From assembly GCA_029204225.1 (NCBI GenBank), contig CM055106.1, forward strand, positions 47,190,633 through 47,254,632: a DNA stretch of 64,000 bases, given 5' to 3'. The notes below the pieces were generated by a model, which worked only from the letters and a program-made list of their open reading frames with translations, searched no databases and was not told the origin of the DNA. The position numbers were made by a program, and so were the translations under genes. Below, one piece after another: positions 9,651 through 19,524 of the stretch; position 1 is the stretch's first letter, and the number at the start of each line of letters is the position of its first letter. The DNA comes from Diphasiastrum complanatum. Lineage: Eukaryota > Streptophyta > Lycopodiopsida > Lycopodiales > Lycopodiaceae.

Positions 9651-10152
9651 TGTAGGAAATAGAAGCCTAAGGATCCAGAATCTTAACTATTCAATCACAC
9701 AAAGCATTCTTAAAAGAAAGAGAGAGACGGCTAGAAACCCTCTTGTAAAAACTCGTGGACATCCAAGGAGAATAGTCAGTATTGCTTACAAAAGTGTCAC
9801 ATACAAATGGGATGCACACATATATATAGTCCAAGATGACTATCTAACTTCATGACTATTGGCTATCCAACTACTTGACTATTGGCTTTCCAACTACTTG
9901 ACTATCGACTATCCAACTTTCTATAAGTTACATAGAAAGAATAAGGTACCTCCAATATGTCAAGTTGGGGTACTTAATGTCACAATTAGGCCTAATGGAC
10001 CCATAAGTCCCTACCAAGTTAATTTCATACTAACTTAGCTAACTCTAAATTTAGTAAGCCTGATATAATAAATGACCATGGTTACACAACTCTCGACCTT
10101 TTGGGTCAAAGTATCCTATGGTAATGTAAGCAATTCCATTTACATTCCAACA
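9651..10152 (-). repeat. 3' LTR of copia element (502 bp)
   Basis: It begins TGTAGGAAATAG and ends TTCCAACA on the + strand. It aligns throughout with 14719-15063 joined to 16126-16275. Differences are few: a 2-bp difference at the first bases, GTGTCACATAC versus GTCACATAC, and scattered substitutions. Insertion was therefore relatively recent. Confidence 0.92.
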
Positions 10153-10160
10153 CCCTCCCT
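10153..10160 (-). promoter_or_regulatory. Polypurine tract of copia element
   Basis: The minus strand reads AGGGAGGG directly before the LTR start TGTTGG. It is the expected plus-strand primer of an LTR retrotransposon. Confidence 0.8.
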
Positions 10161-10270
10161 AAATGGAAATGCATAACATAACATGAAGTAACTTCTCGAA
10201 AGAGAAAAATGCAACTTGTTGTCCGAACTTCATGTCGCCAAATAAACTTCGCACCGAAGTAGTCGAAATC

Positions 10271-12166
10271 TCATCCCCAATCATGTCCAACATATAAAAG
10301 GAAAAGAATGCGTAATAATGAAGCATCAAGTCGAAGGGTGAGGATTTGCATGCTCCATCCAAAGTAGGGAACCAACATAAACTCGGCAATAAGTCGAAAC
10401 ATGGACCTGTAATCCATCATAGGCTCCCACATTATTCGAAAATACTTTTTATCATAAGGACAATAAAAAAGAGTATCAAACTCTTTTGGCATCACATCCT
10501 CCCGAACCTTACCATCAATGACTTGCTCACATAGAATAGGCGATGTACCAACATCATGATGAAGAGTAAGTGTAGAACCAAAAGAATCAGCAAGAGGTAC
10601 TGATTTTAAAGAGGCATGTGCCTTCCTTTCGTAGTAAGATATTTCTTTGCTGTCCTGCAAAGTCTCCAATAGCCGACAAGGAACTGTTATGGGCTGTTCA
10701 ACACTTTGCTGCCCAAAGTGTTCCCAACATGGACCATGTTGTCCATAATCTTCTGCAGGCTGTCCCCAAAGCATAATGGACTGCGCATGATGTAAAATGG
10801 GCTGTAAATGACCAAAAGAAGATGACTGAACCTGCTGTTCAACATCTTCATCATAAAAATTTAGCAAACTATCAAGAGATGCATCAACGATGGCGTCATC
10901 AAAGCTGTCCCTCGAAGAGGCATGAGATGACATGGAAGATTTTTCAAATAATGAAAAATTCTCTCCAAACAAATGCTCACTCTTAACACTTTGAACAAAA
11001 GTACTAATTGATATATGTTGATTCCCTCCTCGATTAGTACAAAATGGTTTCAAAGAGTGCTCGAATTTTTCAGCCTTTGATAAAACATCGAATTGAAAAG
11101 GTTTCGCATGAAACTTTTCACTAATGCATCCATCATATGCATCAACTTGCGGTGCCTTGAAAAAAGAAGATTGTTTCAACATCTGCTCAATGTATCGTTG
11201 TTGAGAGATGAAGATTCCAACCCCATTTGGAAGATCAACAAGAACCCAAGTGTGGTTCTTTATGAGTGAGTTATACTCCTCTTGCATCGCATCCTCCAAA
11301 CATTTTACTCCTCTGGCCTGCTCATAAAAAACAGGTTCTACTGCACCATCCTCAATAGAAATAAGAGCAAAATCAGAAAAATCAGCAAATTCTACTGATT
11401 TAGTAGAGGCACGAGTCTTCCCTTCATAGAAATGATCCACTTTGCTGTCCTGCAAAGTCTGCAACAACCATTTAGGGATTGGTTTGGGCTATCCAACAGC
11501 CTTACCTTTGTCAACACTTTGCTGTCCAGAGTGTTCCGAACTTGGACCTTGCTGTCCAATGTTTTCCGAACTTGGACCTTGCTGCCCAATGTCTTCCACA
11601 GGCTGCTGTTCACCATAAATAGGTTCTTCTTGATGAACTACGGGCTGCAAAATTGAAGAAGTAGTGGGCTGTCCACTAGAAGTAGATGGCAGTCCCTTTT
11701 CTTCATGATTAGATGGCAAAACCAAATCTGGAAATATTTCAAGATATGCATCATGGGGGAAGTCCCCTTTCATGACATGAGTGGGCGCAACATCATAGGA
11801 GGTCTTTTCATCAAAATGAACATCACGACTCACTATGATTTTATTAGTATCCATATTAAACAACCTATAACCCTTGCTTTCGCTACTATAGCCAACAAAT
11901 ATGCATTTAACTCTTTTATCATCAAGCTTGGTTCTTAGCTTATCGGGAATGAAAGCATAAGTCGTGCAACCAAAGATGCGTAAGTGAGAAACAGTAGGCT
12001 TCTTACCATACCAAACTTCATAAGGAGTTAATACCTTCAAGGCTTTAGTAGGACACCGATTACTAATGTAAGCTGCCGTTATAACCGCTTCAGCCCAAAA
12101 CTTGTGAGGTAGGCCCTTTCCCTTGCATCTCCATAATAGTGCGATTCTTTCTTTTGGCAACACCAT
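10271..12166 (-). pseudogene. Copia integrase C-terminus, linker, RT stub and diverged second copy
   Basis: One frame runs from 12166 to 10271, interrupted only by TAG at about 11489. It begins with the integrase C-terminal part (PHKFWAEAVITAAY, EVWYGKKPTVSHLRIFGC) and a Gln/Pro-rich linker. It then reaches the RT entry motif EEYNSLIKNHTW and jumps straight to an RT-end motif (GIFISQQRYIEQML), losing about 200 residues including the YVDD site. Next comes a diverged repeat of earlier parts: a pre-integrase Cys segment (DGCISEKFHAKPF), an integrase core piece (FEHSLKPFCTNRGG) and the linker (GQHGPCWEHFGQQSVEQ, LLETLQDSKE). No intact RT or RNase H remains. Confidence 0.8.
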
Positions 12167-12614
12167 TTTGTTGAGGTGTGTAAGGGGTTGTCATTTGATG
12201 ATGGATACCTTTGCTTTGAAGATAAGTACCAAACGTATTCTTTGTATATTCCCCTCCTCGGTTGGTACGTAAGATTTTCAAAGAGTGCCCAAACTGGTTT
12301 TCTATCATTGTTGGAAAATCCTTAAAGCGTTGAAAAACTTCAAATTTTGCCTTCATAGGATAAATCCATGTAAATCTTGAAAGGTCATCAATAAAAGTAA
12401 CAAAGTACTTACACCTTCCAATGGATTCGGTCCTCATTGGACCACATACATCAATATGAACCAAATCAAATTTGCCATCAACTCGAATAGTTCCATCAAT
12501 TGGAAAAGCTTGCCTTTGAAATTTTCCAAGTATGCATCCTTCGCATACATGTCTTTCGGGATGCTCAATATTAGTAATGTCTTCAACCATATTGAATCTC
12601 TTCAACATCTTCAA
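12090..12614 (-). pseudogene. Copia GAG-pre-integrase and integrase core, catalytically altered
   Basis: It contains the pre-integrase Cys pair (HVCEGCILGKFQRQAF) and the core start DLVHIDVCGPM with the first Asp. The second catalytic position reads LRTNRGGEY (Asn for Asp), and the third reads NGVAKRKNRT where Glu is expected (NGVAERKNRT in the family). Two of three D-D-E residues are thus changed. The frame shifts at about 12110-12160 into the C-terminal part. Upstream it is in the same frame as gag-protease, separated by stops at about 12655 and 12714. Confidence 0.88.
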
Positions 12615-12713
12615 GCTAGCAAAGTTGAGATGTCCAAACCTAGCATGCCATTATTCAGCCAACTCCAAAGAATGTGAACTTGATGCAACAAGACAAAAAG
12701 ATGATGAAGCTCT

Positions 12714-13733
12714 TCACTCATAGGTATCCATAAGGAACAATCCACCACGTAATGTTCCCGAAGCAATGATCATAAGAGATCTCTTTGGGTCTTTGATAAG
12801 ACATTTGTCTTCTTTGAATTCCACAACCAATTCTTGGTTCATAATTGTAGACACCGAAATGAGATTCTTTTTTATTTTTGGAACATAAAGTACATTACGA
12901 ATGTACTTCTCCTCACCATTGGGTAAGATAATGGGGATCACTCCAATACCTTTGATAGGATAAGAGGTGTTATCAACACCTTGAACTTTGCTTCCATCAT
13001 GCACTTTCACAAGCTTTTTGAAGACCTCTTTGTGATAAGTCATATGACGTGTGGCACCGCTATCAATCACCCAATCAATAGATGAAAGAACAACAACTTG
13101 TAAAGCTGAAGATGAGCTGTTTTTTGCTGAAAAACCAACAAGATTTGAAGTGGCAGAAATCTCGTCTTTAGGAGAGATGAGATTATTAGTGACAAAAGCA
13201 TAATCATTATTAAAAAGATTATCCTCCTTTCCAAATTGTTGTTCCAAAGTAATGATTGCGGTATTTGTATCGTTACCTTTCTCTTTTTCCTTTGCAAGCC
13301 TCTTCCTACATTCTTTGATGTGATGCCCAAACTTCTTGCAATAGTGGCACTTACCCTTCTTCTTGGAGCCTTGATCTTGAGCTTCCTTAGATTTTTGATC
13401 ATCTTTGGAAGTGTTGAAAGAAGGCTTCCCTTTCCACTTGCCTTTGCCTTTGCCTTTTGCAAAGAAAGCTTGATCTTCTTGTTCACCAAAGTTAATCCTT
13501 GTTTGCTCTTCTTGAAGAAGTAAGCCAACAAGTTCGTCGAAGGAGATTTGCTGTCCCCTAAGAGAAATGCTCAATGATGACACAAATGGAAGGTAAGAAT
13601 TAGGAAGAGAGTTAAGAGTAATAGATACAAATTGTGAGTTCTCAATCACCTCATCAATACTAAGAAGCTCCTCTTGAAGATCCTTGATGTTCGTCAAGTG
13701 ATTTGTAAGCAAATCACCCTCTTGCATCTTCAA
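12714..13733 (-). pseudogene. Copia gag (C-terminal part) and aspartic protease
   Basis: It carries the second half of a UBN2-type gag (LLTNHLTNIKDLQEELLSID, SFDELVGLLLQEEQTR), a lysine-rich stretch and the CCHC knuckle CHYCKKFGHHIKEC (about 13310-13351), which binds element RNA. The protease follows with active-site DWVIDSGATRHMT (near 13050-13075) and the flap-side ILPNGEEKYIRNVLYVPKI. It is in frame with the upstream gag piece; a single TAA at 13782-13784 replaces a sense codon. Confidence 0.9.
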
Positions 13734-13781
13734 GATAGAAAGTTGACTTCGAAGATATACTACTTTTGCCGCATTCTTTAC

Positions 13782-14165
13782 TTAAAACATCTTGGCAAGA
13801 GTCTCCCAAGCACTTTTGGAAGTCTTGCATGATCTAATATGAGGAAGGATATATCTCTTCACTGATAATGCAATGACGGAATGTGCTTGTGCATCTCGTC
13901 GATCCCACTTCTTTTGCTCATCGAAAGACACCTCCGTAGATGAAGAAGTAGTTGTTCTAGATGGTGTAATAGGTGCCAAGGTAGGCGGCCTCTCTTCGTC
14001 ACCATTAACTACTTCCCACAAACCTTTAGCAATTAGAAGGTTCTTTATCATGTAGCACCACAAGGAATAGTTTGTGCCATCCAGCCTATCTTCATTAAAT
14101 AAAGAAACCGATAGACTCTGATTCTTTAGCCATAACAGAGATAGGAAATAGACTTTCCAAGACAA
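13782..14165 (-). pseudogene. Copia gag N-terminal part
   Basis: It contains the plant copia gag signature DGTNYSLWCYMIKNLLIAKGL, followed by WEVVNGDEERPP and a helical SAWETLAKMF end. It sits about 540 bp downstream of the primer binding site. The stop at 13782 lies in the same frame as the rest of gag, so the original gag-pol was one polyprotein. Confidence 0.85.
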
Positions 14166-14706
14166 AATCTACTCAAAGGGCAGCAACCTCAAAGCTGAAA
14201 TTATGAGCACAATAGATTGCAATACTCCACATGCAATTTGCTCAACAAGTAATGAAATAGGTGGCTGATTTCTGCACAAAAAACAGAATGCTCACAAATA
14301 GGTAGACTTCGAATGAAGCCAAAACCAAAACCAGAAATTTGTGGCTGAAAAGAGTGCACACTATGTGCATATAGAGCTGATGGTAACGCCCTACTCCAAG
14401 CTCACCAACAGGGAAATTTCAGCAAAAAATGTGTCCAAAACACATGTATCTTCATTTAAGAAGTAAATCTGAAATTTTTAGCATGTACTTGAGTCAAGAT
14501 CACATGCAATTGGTTTGAGCATGGGCGCCCTACTGCTAGCTCTCAAATAGGTGAAGGTGCCCTGCAATTTCCTGCAAAAAAGTTATAAGAAGATGAACAG
14601 ATTCTTCTCCTGCAAAAATCAGCAGCTTGATGATTTTTGCAACCAAAAGGAGAAGAAGATAGCTTCCTATTGGGCGCCCTCCTGCAAGCAATATGATCAC
14701 CTAAAG
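14166..14706 (-). other. Copia 5' leader between PBS and gag
   Basis: About 540 bp with no coding signal. The motif GGGCGCCCT(C/A)CTGC recurs at about 14523 and 14671, with related CGCCCTACTCC at about 14388. It may belong to the packaging or leader structure. Confidence 0.6.
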
Positions 14707-14718
14707 GCTCTGATACCA
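14707..14718 (-). promoter_or_regulatory. Primer binding site, initiator tRNA-Met
   Basis: The minus strand reads TGGTATCAGAGC, the standard plant copia primer site, abutting the LTR that starts at 14719. Confidence 0.92.
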
Positions 14719-16275
14719 TGGAAATAGAAGCCTAAGGATCCAGAATCTTAACTATTCAATATCACAAAGCATTCTCAAAAGAAAGAGAGAGATGGCTAGA
14801 AACCCTCTTGTAGAAACTCGTGGACAGCCAAGGAGAATAGTCAGTATTGCTTACAAAAGTCACATACAAATGGGATGCACACACATATAGTCCAAGATGA
14901 CTATCTAACTTCATGACTATTGGCTATCCAACTACTTGACTCTTGGCTTTCCAACTACTTGACTATTGACTATCCAACTTTCTATAAGTTACATAGAAAG
15001 AATACGGTACCTCTAATATGTCAAGTTGGGGTACTTAATGACACAATAAGGCCTAGTGGACCCTGTTGGGAGAGAGGGAGGAAGAATAAATGACGAACAC
15101 GAACGAGAAACGAACTCGAACAGAAAATGTTCGTGCGCAGCGGAATGAGTTAAATGACTCTCCCTAAGCATGACTACGCTCTATCAGAATGAACAGAACT
15201 TTAGTCATAGAAATCACAGTCATTCTAGATTACGTAGCCAAACATTTAAATGGATGAAGCGCTAGATGAATAATTTGTCGCGAATTGCAAGACAAATTAT
15301 TTGTCGCGAATGATTCGCAAAGAGCTGGACTGTGCTCGACTGATAATTAGTCGCGAATTATTCGCGAAAGACAAGACTACAAGTTCATCGTCTATTACCA
15401 GAAAGAGCAACAAGAAAGATCAGACAGGATGAAGAATAAGCATAGGATAATTGACAGATCTAAAACGCAGAACAAATGAACTGTGTCAGATTAAGTATAT
15501 CAAGTATACAAGTCAATAATGCGGTAGAGCACAAGACTGTAGCGGACGAAATCGCGTGCCCTACAAAGCTTATTTTAGTCTGTAATGAGGAATAGAACCT
15601 CCTTCACTTGTTCTAGACTTATCTTACTTCATCAGAATTCATCATCATAGAATACGCAAATGGTATCCAATATATATACATAATATTACAGGTGTGCAGA
15701 TGCGAAAATACAGAGTGGATGTGCTGTCTGTAGGAGATCGTGGGTGGCTGCAATCGTTGTTCAATTTGTTAGCGCAACTGCATGGGGTGAGCGTAAAAAG
15801 GGTGCGACGTCAGCCAGTACTGAAGTGAACGTTGGTGATGACGCAAAAGTGCGTCACTCTTACAAATGGCCTTAGGATAAGATTTACAGGGTGCCTTATC
15901 TGTTAGGGCACCTTTGGCATTCAGTAAGGTAGTGTCCCCTTTTCGCCTGTCACCATGACCTGTGTAAGAACACAGTGTCGCGATTCATTCGCCTTTTCTT
16001 CGTCTGTGCGAATTTGCGTGTAGAAAATACAGACTGCGTGACAACGTTAGAAAAATATGCAGCATGAATGGAGGCAGATTAAAATTGGGATTTAGGAGAG
16101 TAAGAGGAGTAAATCCAACAGACCCATGAGTCCCTACCAAGTTAATTTCATACTAACTTAGCTAGCTCTAAGTTCAGTAGGCCTAATATAATAAATGACC
16201 ATGGTTACACAACTCTCGACCTTTTGGGTCAAATTAACCTACGGTAATGTAAGCAATTCCATTTACATTCCAACA
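14719..16275 (-). repeat. 5' LTR of copia element, split by a nested solo LTR
   Basis: LTR sequence occupies 14719-15063 and 16126-16275 (about 495 bp in total). The middle is a foreign insertion flanked by GACCC. The empty-site sequence survives in the partner LTR at about 9995 (TAATGGACCCATAAGTCC). Confidence 0.93.
15064..16120 (-). mobile_element. Solo LTR of copia family C1 with 5-bp target duplication
   Basis: It begins TGTTGGGAGAGAGGG and ends AATCCAACA, 1057 bp, flanked by GACCC at 15059-15063 and 16121-16125. Its reverse complement matches the C1 LTR at 59130-60266, and it matches directly the LTRs at 57392-58502 and 41089-42083. No internal sequence is left, as expected after LTR-LTR recombination. 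It contains a cluster of palindromic TCGCGA/TTCGCGAA motifs at 15276-15370. Confidence 0.95.
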
Positions 16276-17060
16276 TAAATGGAGTAAACAAAAAGCCACA
16301 ATAGAGCTTAAAGAGGTGATAAGACAAAAAATGAAAATCCTCCAATGGTTGTGTCAAACGTTTGATGACTTTGTTGCTATGCACATCACTTTGGTCTCGT
16401 TATCCTTACCACTTTGTTACTTTTGGCTGATCAATTGCGTGATGGAATTCAAAGATTGGACACTCCAAGATTAGTCCTTCATGTACATTCAACTTATCTT
16501 AACAATCAAATATGGATGAAGTGCTCTAATTGTATTTGATTTCCTCAAAAGCACATTAAGGACGATGAAATATTTCCATCTCTTATTGAACGGAGGGGAG
16601 ATTGCATTCTCTTACAATCAAATCGTTGATCTTAGCTAGGAGATACTTTAGTATGGTGTGGTCTTGCTAGATTTTTGCATCTTGTTGAGGTAAAATCAAC
16701 ACTACCCTAATGCTAAGAGGAGCTTTGCCGTTACATACAATAATTTCTTATTATGTTGTTTGAAAGCTAGAAGGTAGGTGACATGGAAAAGAGAGAAACA
16801 AGCCTGTTCTCGAAGATAGAGAGCATCTCTTTATAAAAAAAGTAGGGTAGTGGCTTTCTAGAAGCCTACCACAATGAGGTGCTAACCTTGTGCAAGAAGA
16901 TTATTTTTTTCAAAATCAGCAGTAGGCTAAAGCAAGATAACTATACATTTGCCACAAAATTCGAATTTTAAACCATAATTGCATCAATAAATCACACATT
17001 CTTTGTCTTTGCAAGCATCTTTCCTTCTTAAGGTTAAATGAGTGGAACATAGAATCAACT
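16276..17060. other. Unassigned AT-rich stretch
   Basis: No open frame of note and no recognised motif. Nothing indicates a gene or mobile element with confidence. Confidence 0.5.
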
Positions 17061-17858
17061 ATGGTAGTTGAGCAAATCATGCCTGAAGAAGCATTCAATG
17101 GAAACAAAGCCCAAAGTTTCACTCCTAGTAGTGTTCTTTGCAGGACTTGCCCACATGTTCCTTTGCAGTGTATATTCTTACATTACGGTGAGGAGGAGAA
17201 GGCTTCTCGACCATATGATCTCGAGATTAGGAAGAAGATCATAAGTCAAGATGTGAGCTCTAATGAGGACCACTCACCTCAAGTTCAAGAACATGAGAAG
17301 AAGGGGCCTTTTCAAGCCAATCTGATGGCTTCTTCCCATCCAACAGTCCTCCTTGCTCGCGATCCAAGCCATTGATTTATGGAGGCTTCATCCTACTGCT
17401 TTGCCTCTATTCGCATGCCAAAACTGGGTCTTGGAGATGCGGCTCCCTTCTACACACTGCTCCTTGCGGCTAGCAGCAAGCGAGTTGTCCCACGCCTCTT
17501 CTTCCTCCTCCACGAGCTCTCTGGCTCTAGCTATGGTATCCGCAAGAGACCAGGAAGGCCCAAGGGTGCACCGAACAAGAAAGGCAAGGCACAGAAACTG
17601 CCAGGGAGGAGAGGACGACCACGCAGGGCTCAAGGTACAGGTAGAGGTGCAGTATCACAGCCAGTTGGAGCAGGTGTTGTTGGTTTGGCTTGCTTGGGGG
17701 CTGATGCGGAGGCAGATTGGGAGGATGAGGATGACGAGTCCTCCTCGGATACACAGCCCATGCCACTTCCAGACAGGCAGAGATATCGGCTACGAGAGTC
17801 AGCTCGGGGCCCTGAGTTGTCTCCAGAGCATTCGTCTGAGTCAGAGCCAGAGCATTGA
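17061..17858 (+). CDS. Unrecognised ORF pair with AT-hook motifs, split by TGA
   Basis: Two ATG-initiated frames, 17061-17375 (104 aa) and 17379-17858 (159 aa), are in the same register and separated only by TGA TTT. They may be one protein with a nonsense codon. The second half contains RKRPGRPKGAPNKKGK and GRRGRPRR, which fit the AT-hook GRP core in a basic context, then an acidic stretch (DWEDEDDESSSD) and a Ser/Glu-rich tail. This suggests a minor-groove DNA-binding or chromatin protein. The nearby hAT transposase C-terminus has similar RGRP motifs, so a transposon origin is likely. Homology is not recognised beyond the motifs. Confidence 0.45.
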
Positions 17859-18383
17859 TTGTGGCTCTGTTGTTTTAGTTTCAGTAGTTTGTCTCTAGCA
17901 GACGGTCTACCATTGTACTCAGATGATTTTTCACATTATATAGTGTTTGGCTTACATTATTTGCTGCACATTGTGCGTATGTCGCTTTGTACATGTGATG
18001 CTGTATTTTCAATTTTATGTCGAGTTCTATGTGTGTGTGTGAATCCTTTTTTCATTTAATTTCGTTTGAAGTGAATGCTAGCTTCACATATATGCACCTA
18101 CATCATGAGCACAGCAATCACCCCTACACCCCAAACGACATTTCATAAACACATGTAATACATCTGCATTTAAAAAAATTACAGAGATTGCATCTTACAT
18201 GACCAGGCTCGCGTTGCACAAAAAACAACTATGTATGTATTCAACCGTTGTATCAAGATAACATCACATATACTGTCACTTTTTTAAGCAGCCATCTAGT
18301 TATTTGCTGCACCATAAACTGCCAAAAACTACATAGCAACAGTCCGCCACATACGGCTGGACCTTATCTATTCTAAACATCCC
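17859..18383. other. Unassigned region between convergent ORFs
   Basis: No gene seen. A short GTGTGTGTGTG run lies near 18030. The two flanking ORFs point towards this stretch, so it could hold their 3' UTRs. Confidence 0.4.
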
Positions 18384-18786
18384 TCACTGATCCTCCACCG
18401 ACTCCTCGCCCTCGTCTGGTGCATTGTTTTGTCGCTCTTGCTCTGCCTCCAGGTTAGCCCGAGCTGCCTCCTGGTTAGCCCGACGTCTGGCCGCCCTTTC
18501 CCTGACCATGATGAGCTGCCGTCGTGTGAAATTCATTCCGATCATCCAGATCCAGCTCGACAGCGGGGACAGGATCCATAGCGGGGGCGGGTGGCTCCAG
18601 TTCTGGATTTCTCTGCCAAGTCTGTCGCAGCATCTCTCGGATATCTGCCTCTTGCTTCCGATGTCTCACGTTGTGCCTTTGGATATCTTCCTCAAGCTTC
18701 CTCCTGGCTTCGCCCTCGGGCTTCGGTGGTATGCGCTCTGCCATCTCGATCGACCTTCTCCTCACAACACCCTGGTCCTTGAACAC
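18384..18786 (-). pseudogene. Unrecognised charged coiled-coil ORF with frameshift
   Basis: From ATG at 18786 the frame encodes an Arg/Glu-rich helical protein (MAERIPPKPEGEARRKLEED, REMLRQTWQRNPELEPPAPA). At about 18540 it changes frame and continues as MNFTRRQLIMVRERAARRRA and an Ala/Glu/Gln-rich helix, ending EESVEDQ with stop at 18384-18386. The heptad-like pattern suggests a coiled coil. A GATAAATAGG TATA-like site lies upstream (rc near 18910). The family is not known to me; a second ORF of a DNA transposon is plausible. Confidence 0.4.
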
Positions 18787-18956
18787 CCTCTCACAGCACC
18801 CTGGCTCTCAAACAGCCTGTCACTGGCTCTCGCTTGCTCTCTCACTATCTATCACTAGCTCTCTCACAGCCTCTGAAAATGCCGACCACAATGGCATTGT
18901 GAGTGCCTATTTATCCCCACAGCCTGATAAGCCATGTGGATCCCCATCATCCATCC

Positions 18957-19135
18957 ATGTGCCTCTGTACCTACCCCCATGTGATGCTCCCCCCCTGTGT
19001 TGGTCTCCCATTGGCCCCATGGTCTGCTCACCCAGAGTGCCCATGTGCCTCTGTACCTGCCCCCATGTGATGCTCCCCCCCTGTGTTGGTCTCCCATTGG
19101 CCCCATGGTCTGCTCACCCACAGTGCCCATGTGCC
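18957..19135. repeat. Tandem repeat, 86-bp unit, about two copies
   Basis: The unit beginning GCCTCTGTACCT(A/G)CCCCC occurs at 18961 and 19047, and a third partial copy starts at 19133. The copies are almost identical. The unit includes TGTGTTGGTCTCCCATTGG. Confidence 0.9.
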
Positions 19136-19282
19136 ACTGCACCAGTCCCCTGCACCATGTACTGTACCCTTTTTTTTTACACCCAGTACCCCTTTTTTTC
19201 CATTTTGTTGTCCTTTTTTGGTAAGTAATAGGCAAAAAAAAACTATTAAATATATTAAGAAATAATTTTTTTTTATTAAAAA

Positions 19283-19358
19283 TGGTACTGCCCTGGTACC
19301 GCGGATCCCAGGGCGGTACCGTACCGGCGGTACCATACCAGCGGTACCAGGGGGTACT
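19283..19358. repeat. GGTACC palindrome cluster
   Basis: GGTACC or GGTACCG occurs five times in about 75 bp, with CCCTGGTACCGC and GCGGTACCAGGG in inverted relation. It lies between an A/T homopolymer-rich stretch (19160-19280) and a TA repeat (19361-19373). The arrangement mirrors the GGACGCG arrays at 23.1-24.1 kb and may be a transposon subterminal region. Confidence 0.6.
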
Positions 19359-19524
19359 ATGATATATATATATCAGACATAAGGGTCCGGGCCAAAGTGC
19401 AATTCGCGCAGCGATAGAGGAGGTCGGACCACAGCGCGTTGTCCAAGTATAATCTTCCTTCATTAGTTGCTTGGTCATTTGCTGCTTGATGTTGATACAA
19501 TAGTTTTGCGTAGTTTTCGATTGA

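Larger units (their letters stand above)
9651..16275 (-). mobile_element. Ty1/copia element on the minus strand, two LTRs, RT largely deleted
   Basis: The LTRs at 9651-10152 (3') and 14719-16275 (5', carrying a nested insertion) are nearly identical. The primer binding site (rc of 14707-14718, TGGTATCAGAGC, initiator tRNA-Met) adjoins the 5' LTR, and an AGGGAGGG polypurine tract (rc 10153-10160) adjoins the 3' LTR. Flanks GAAAT (9646-9650) and TAAAT (16276-16280) match at 4 of 5 bases, a plausible decayed target duplication. The coding order is gag, protease, integrase, RT remnant. Integrase has lost two catalytic residues, and the RT core and RNase H are missing, so the element could only move in trans. 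Confidence 0.9.
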
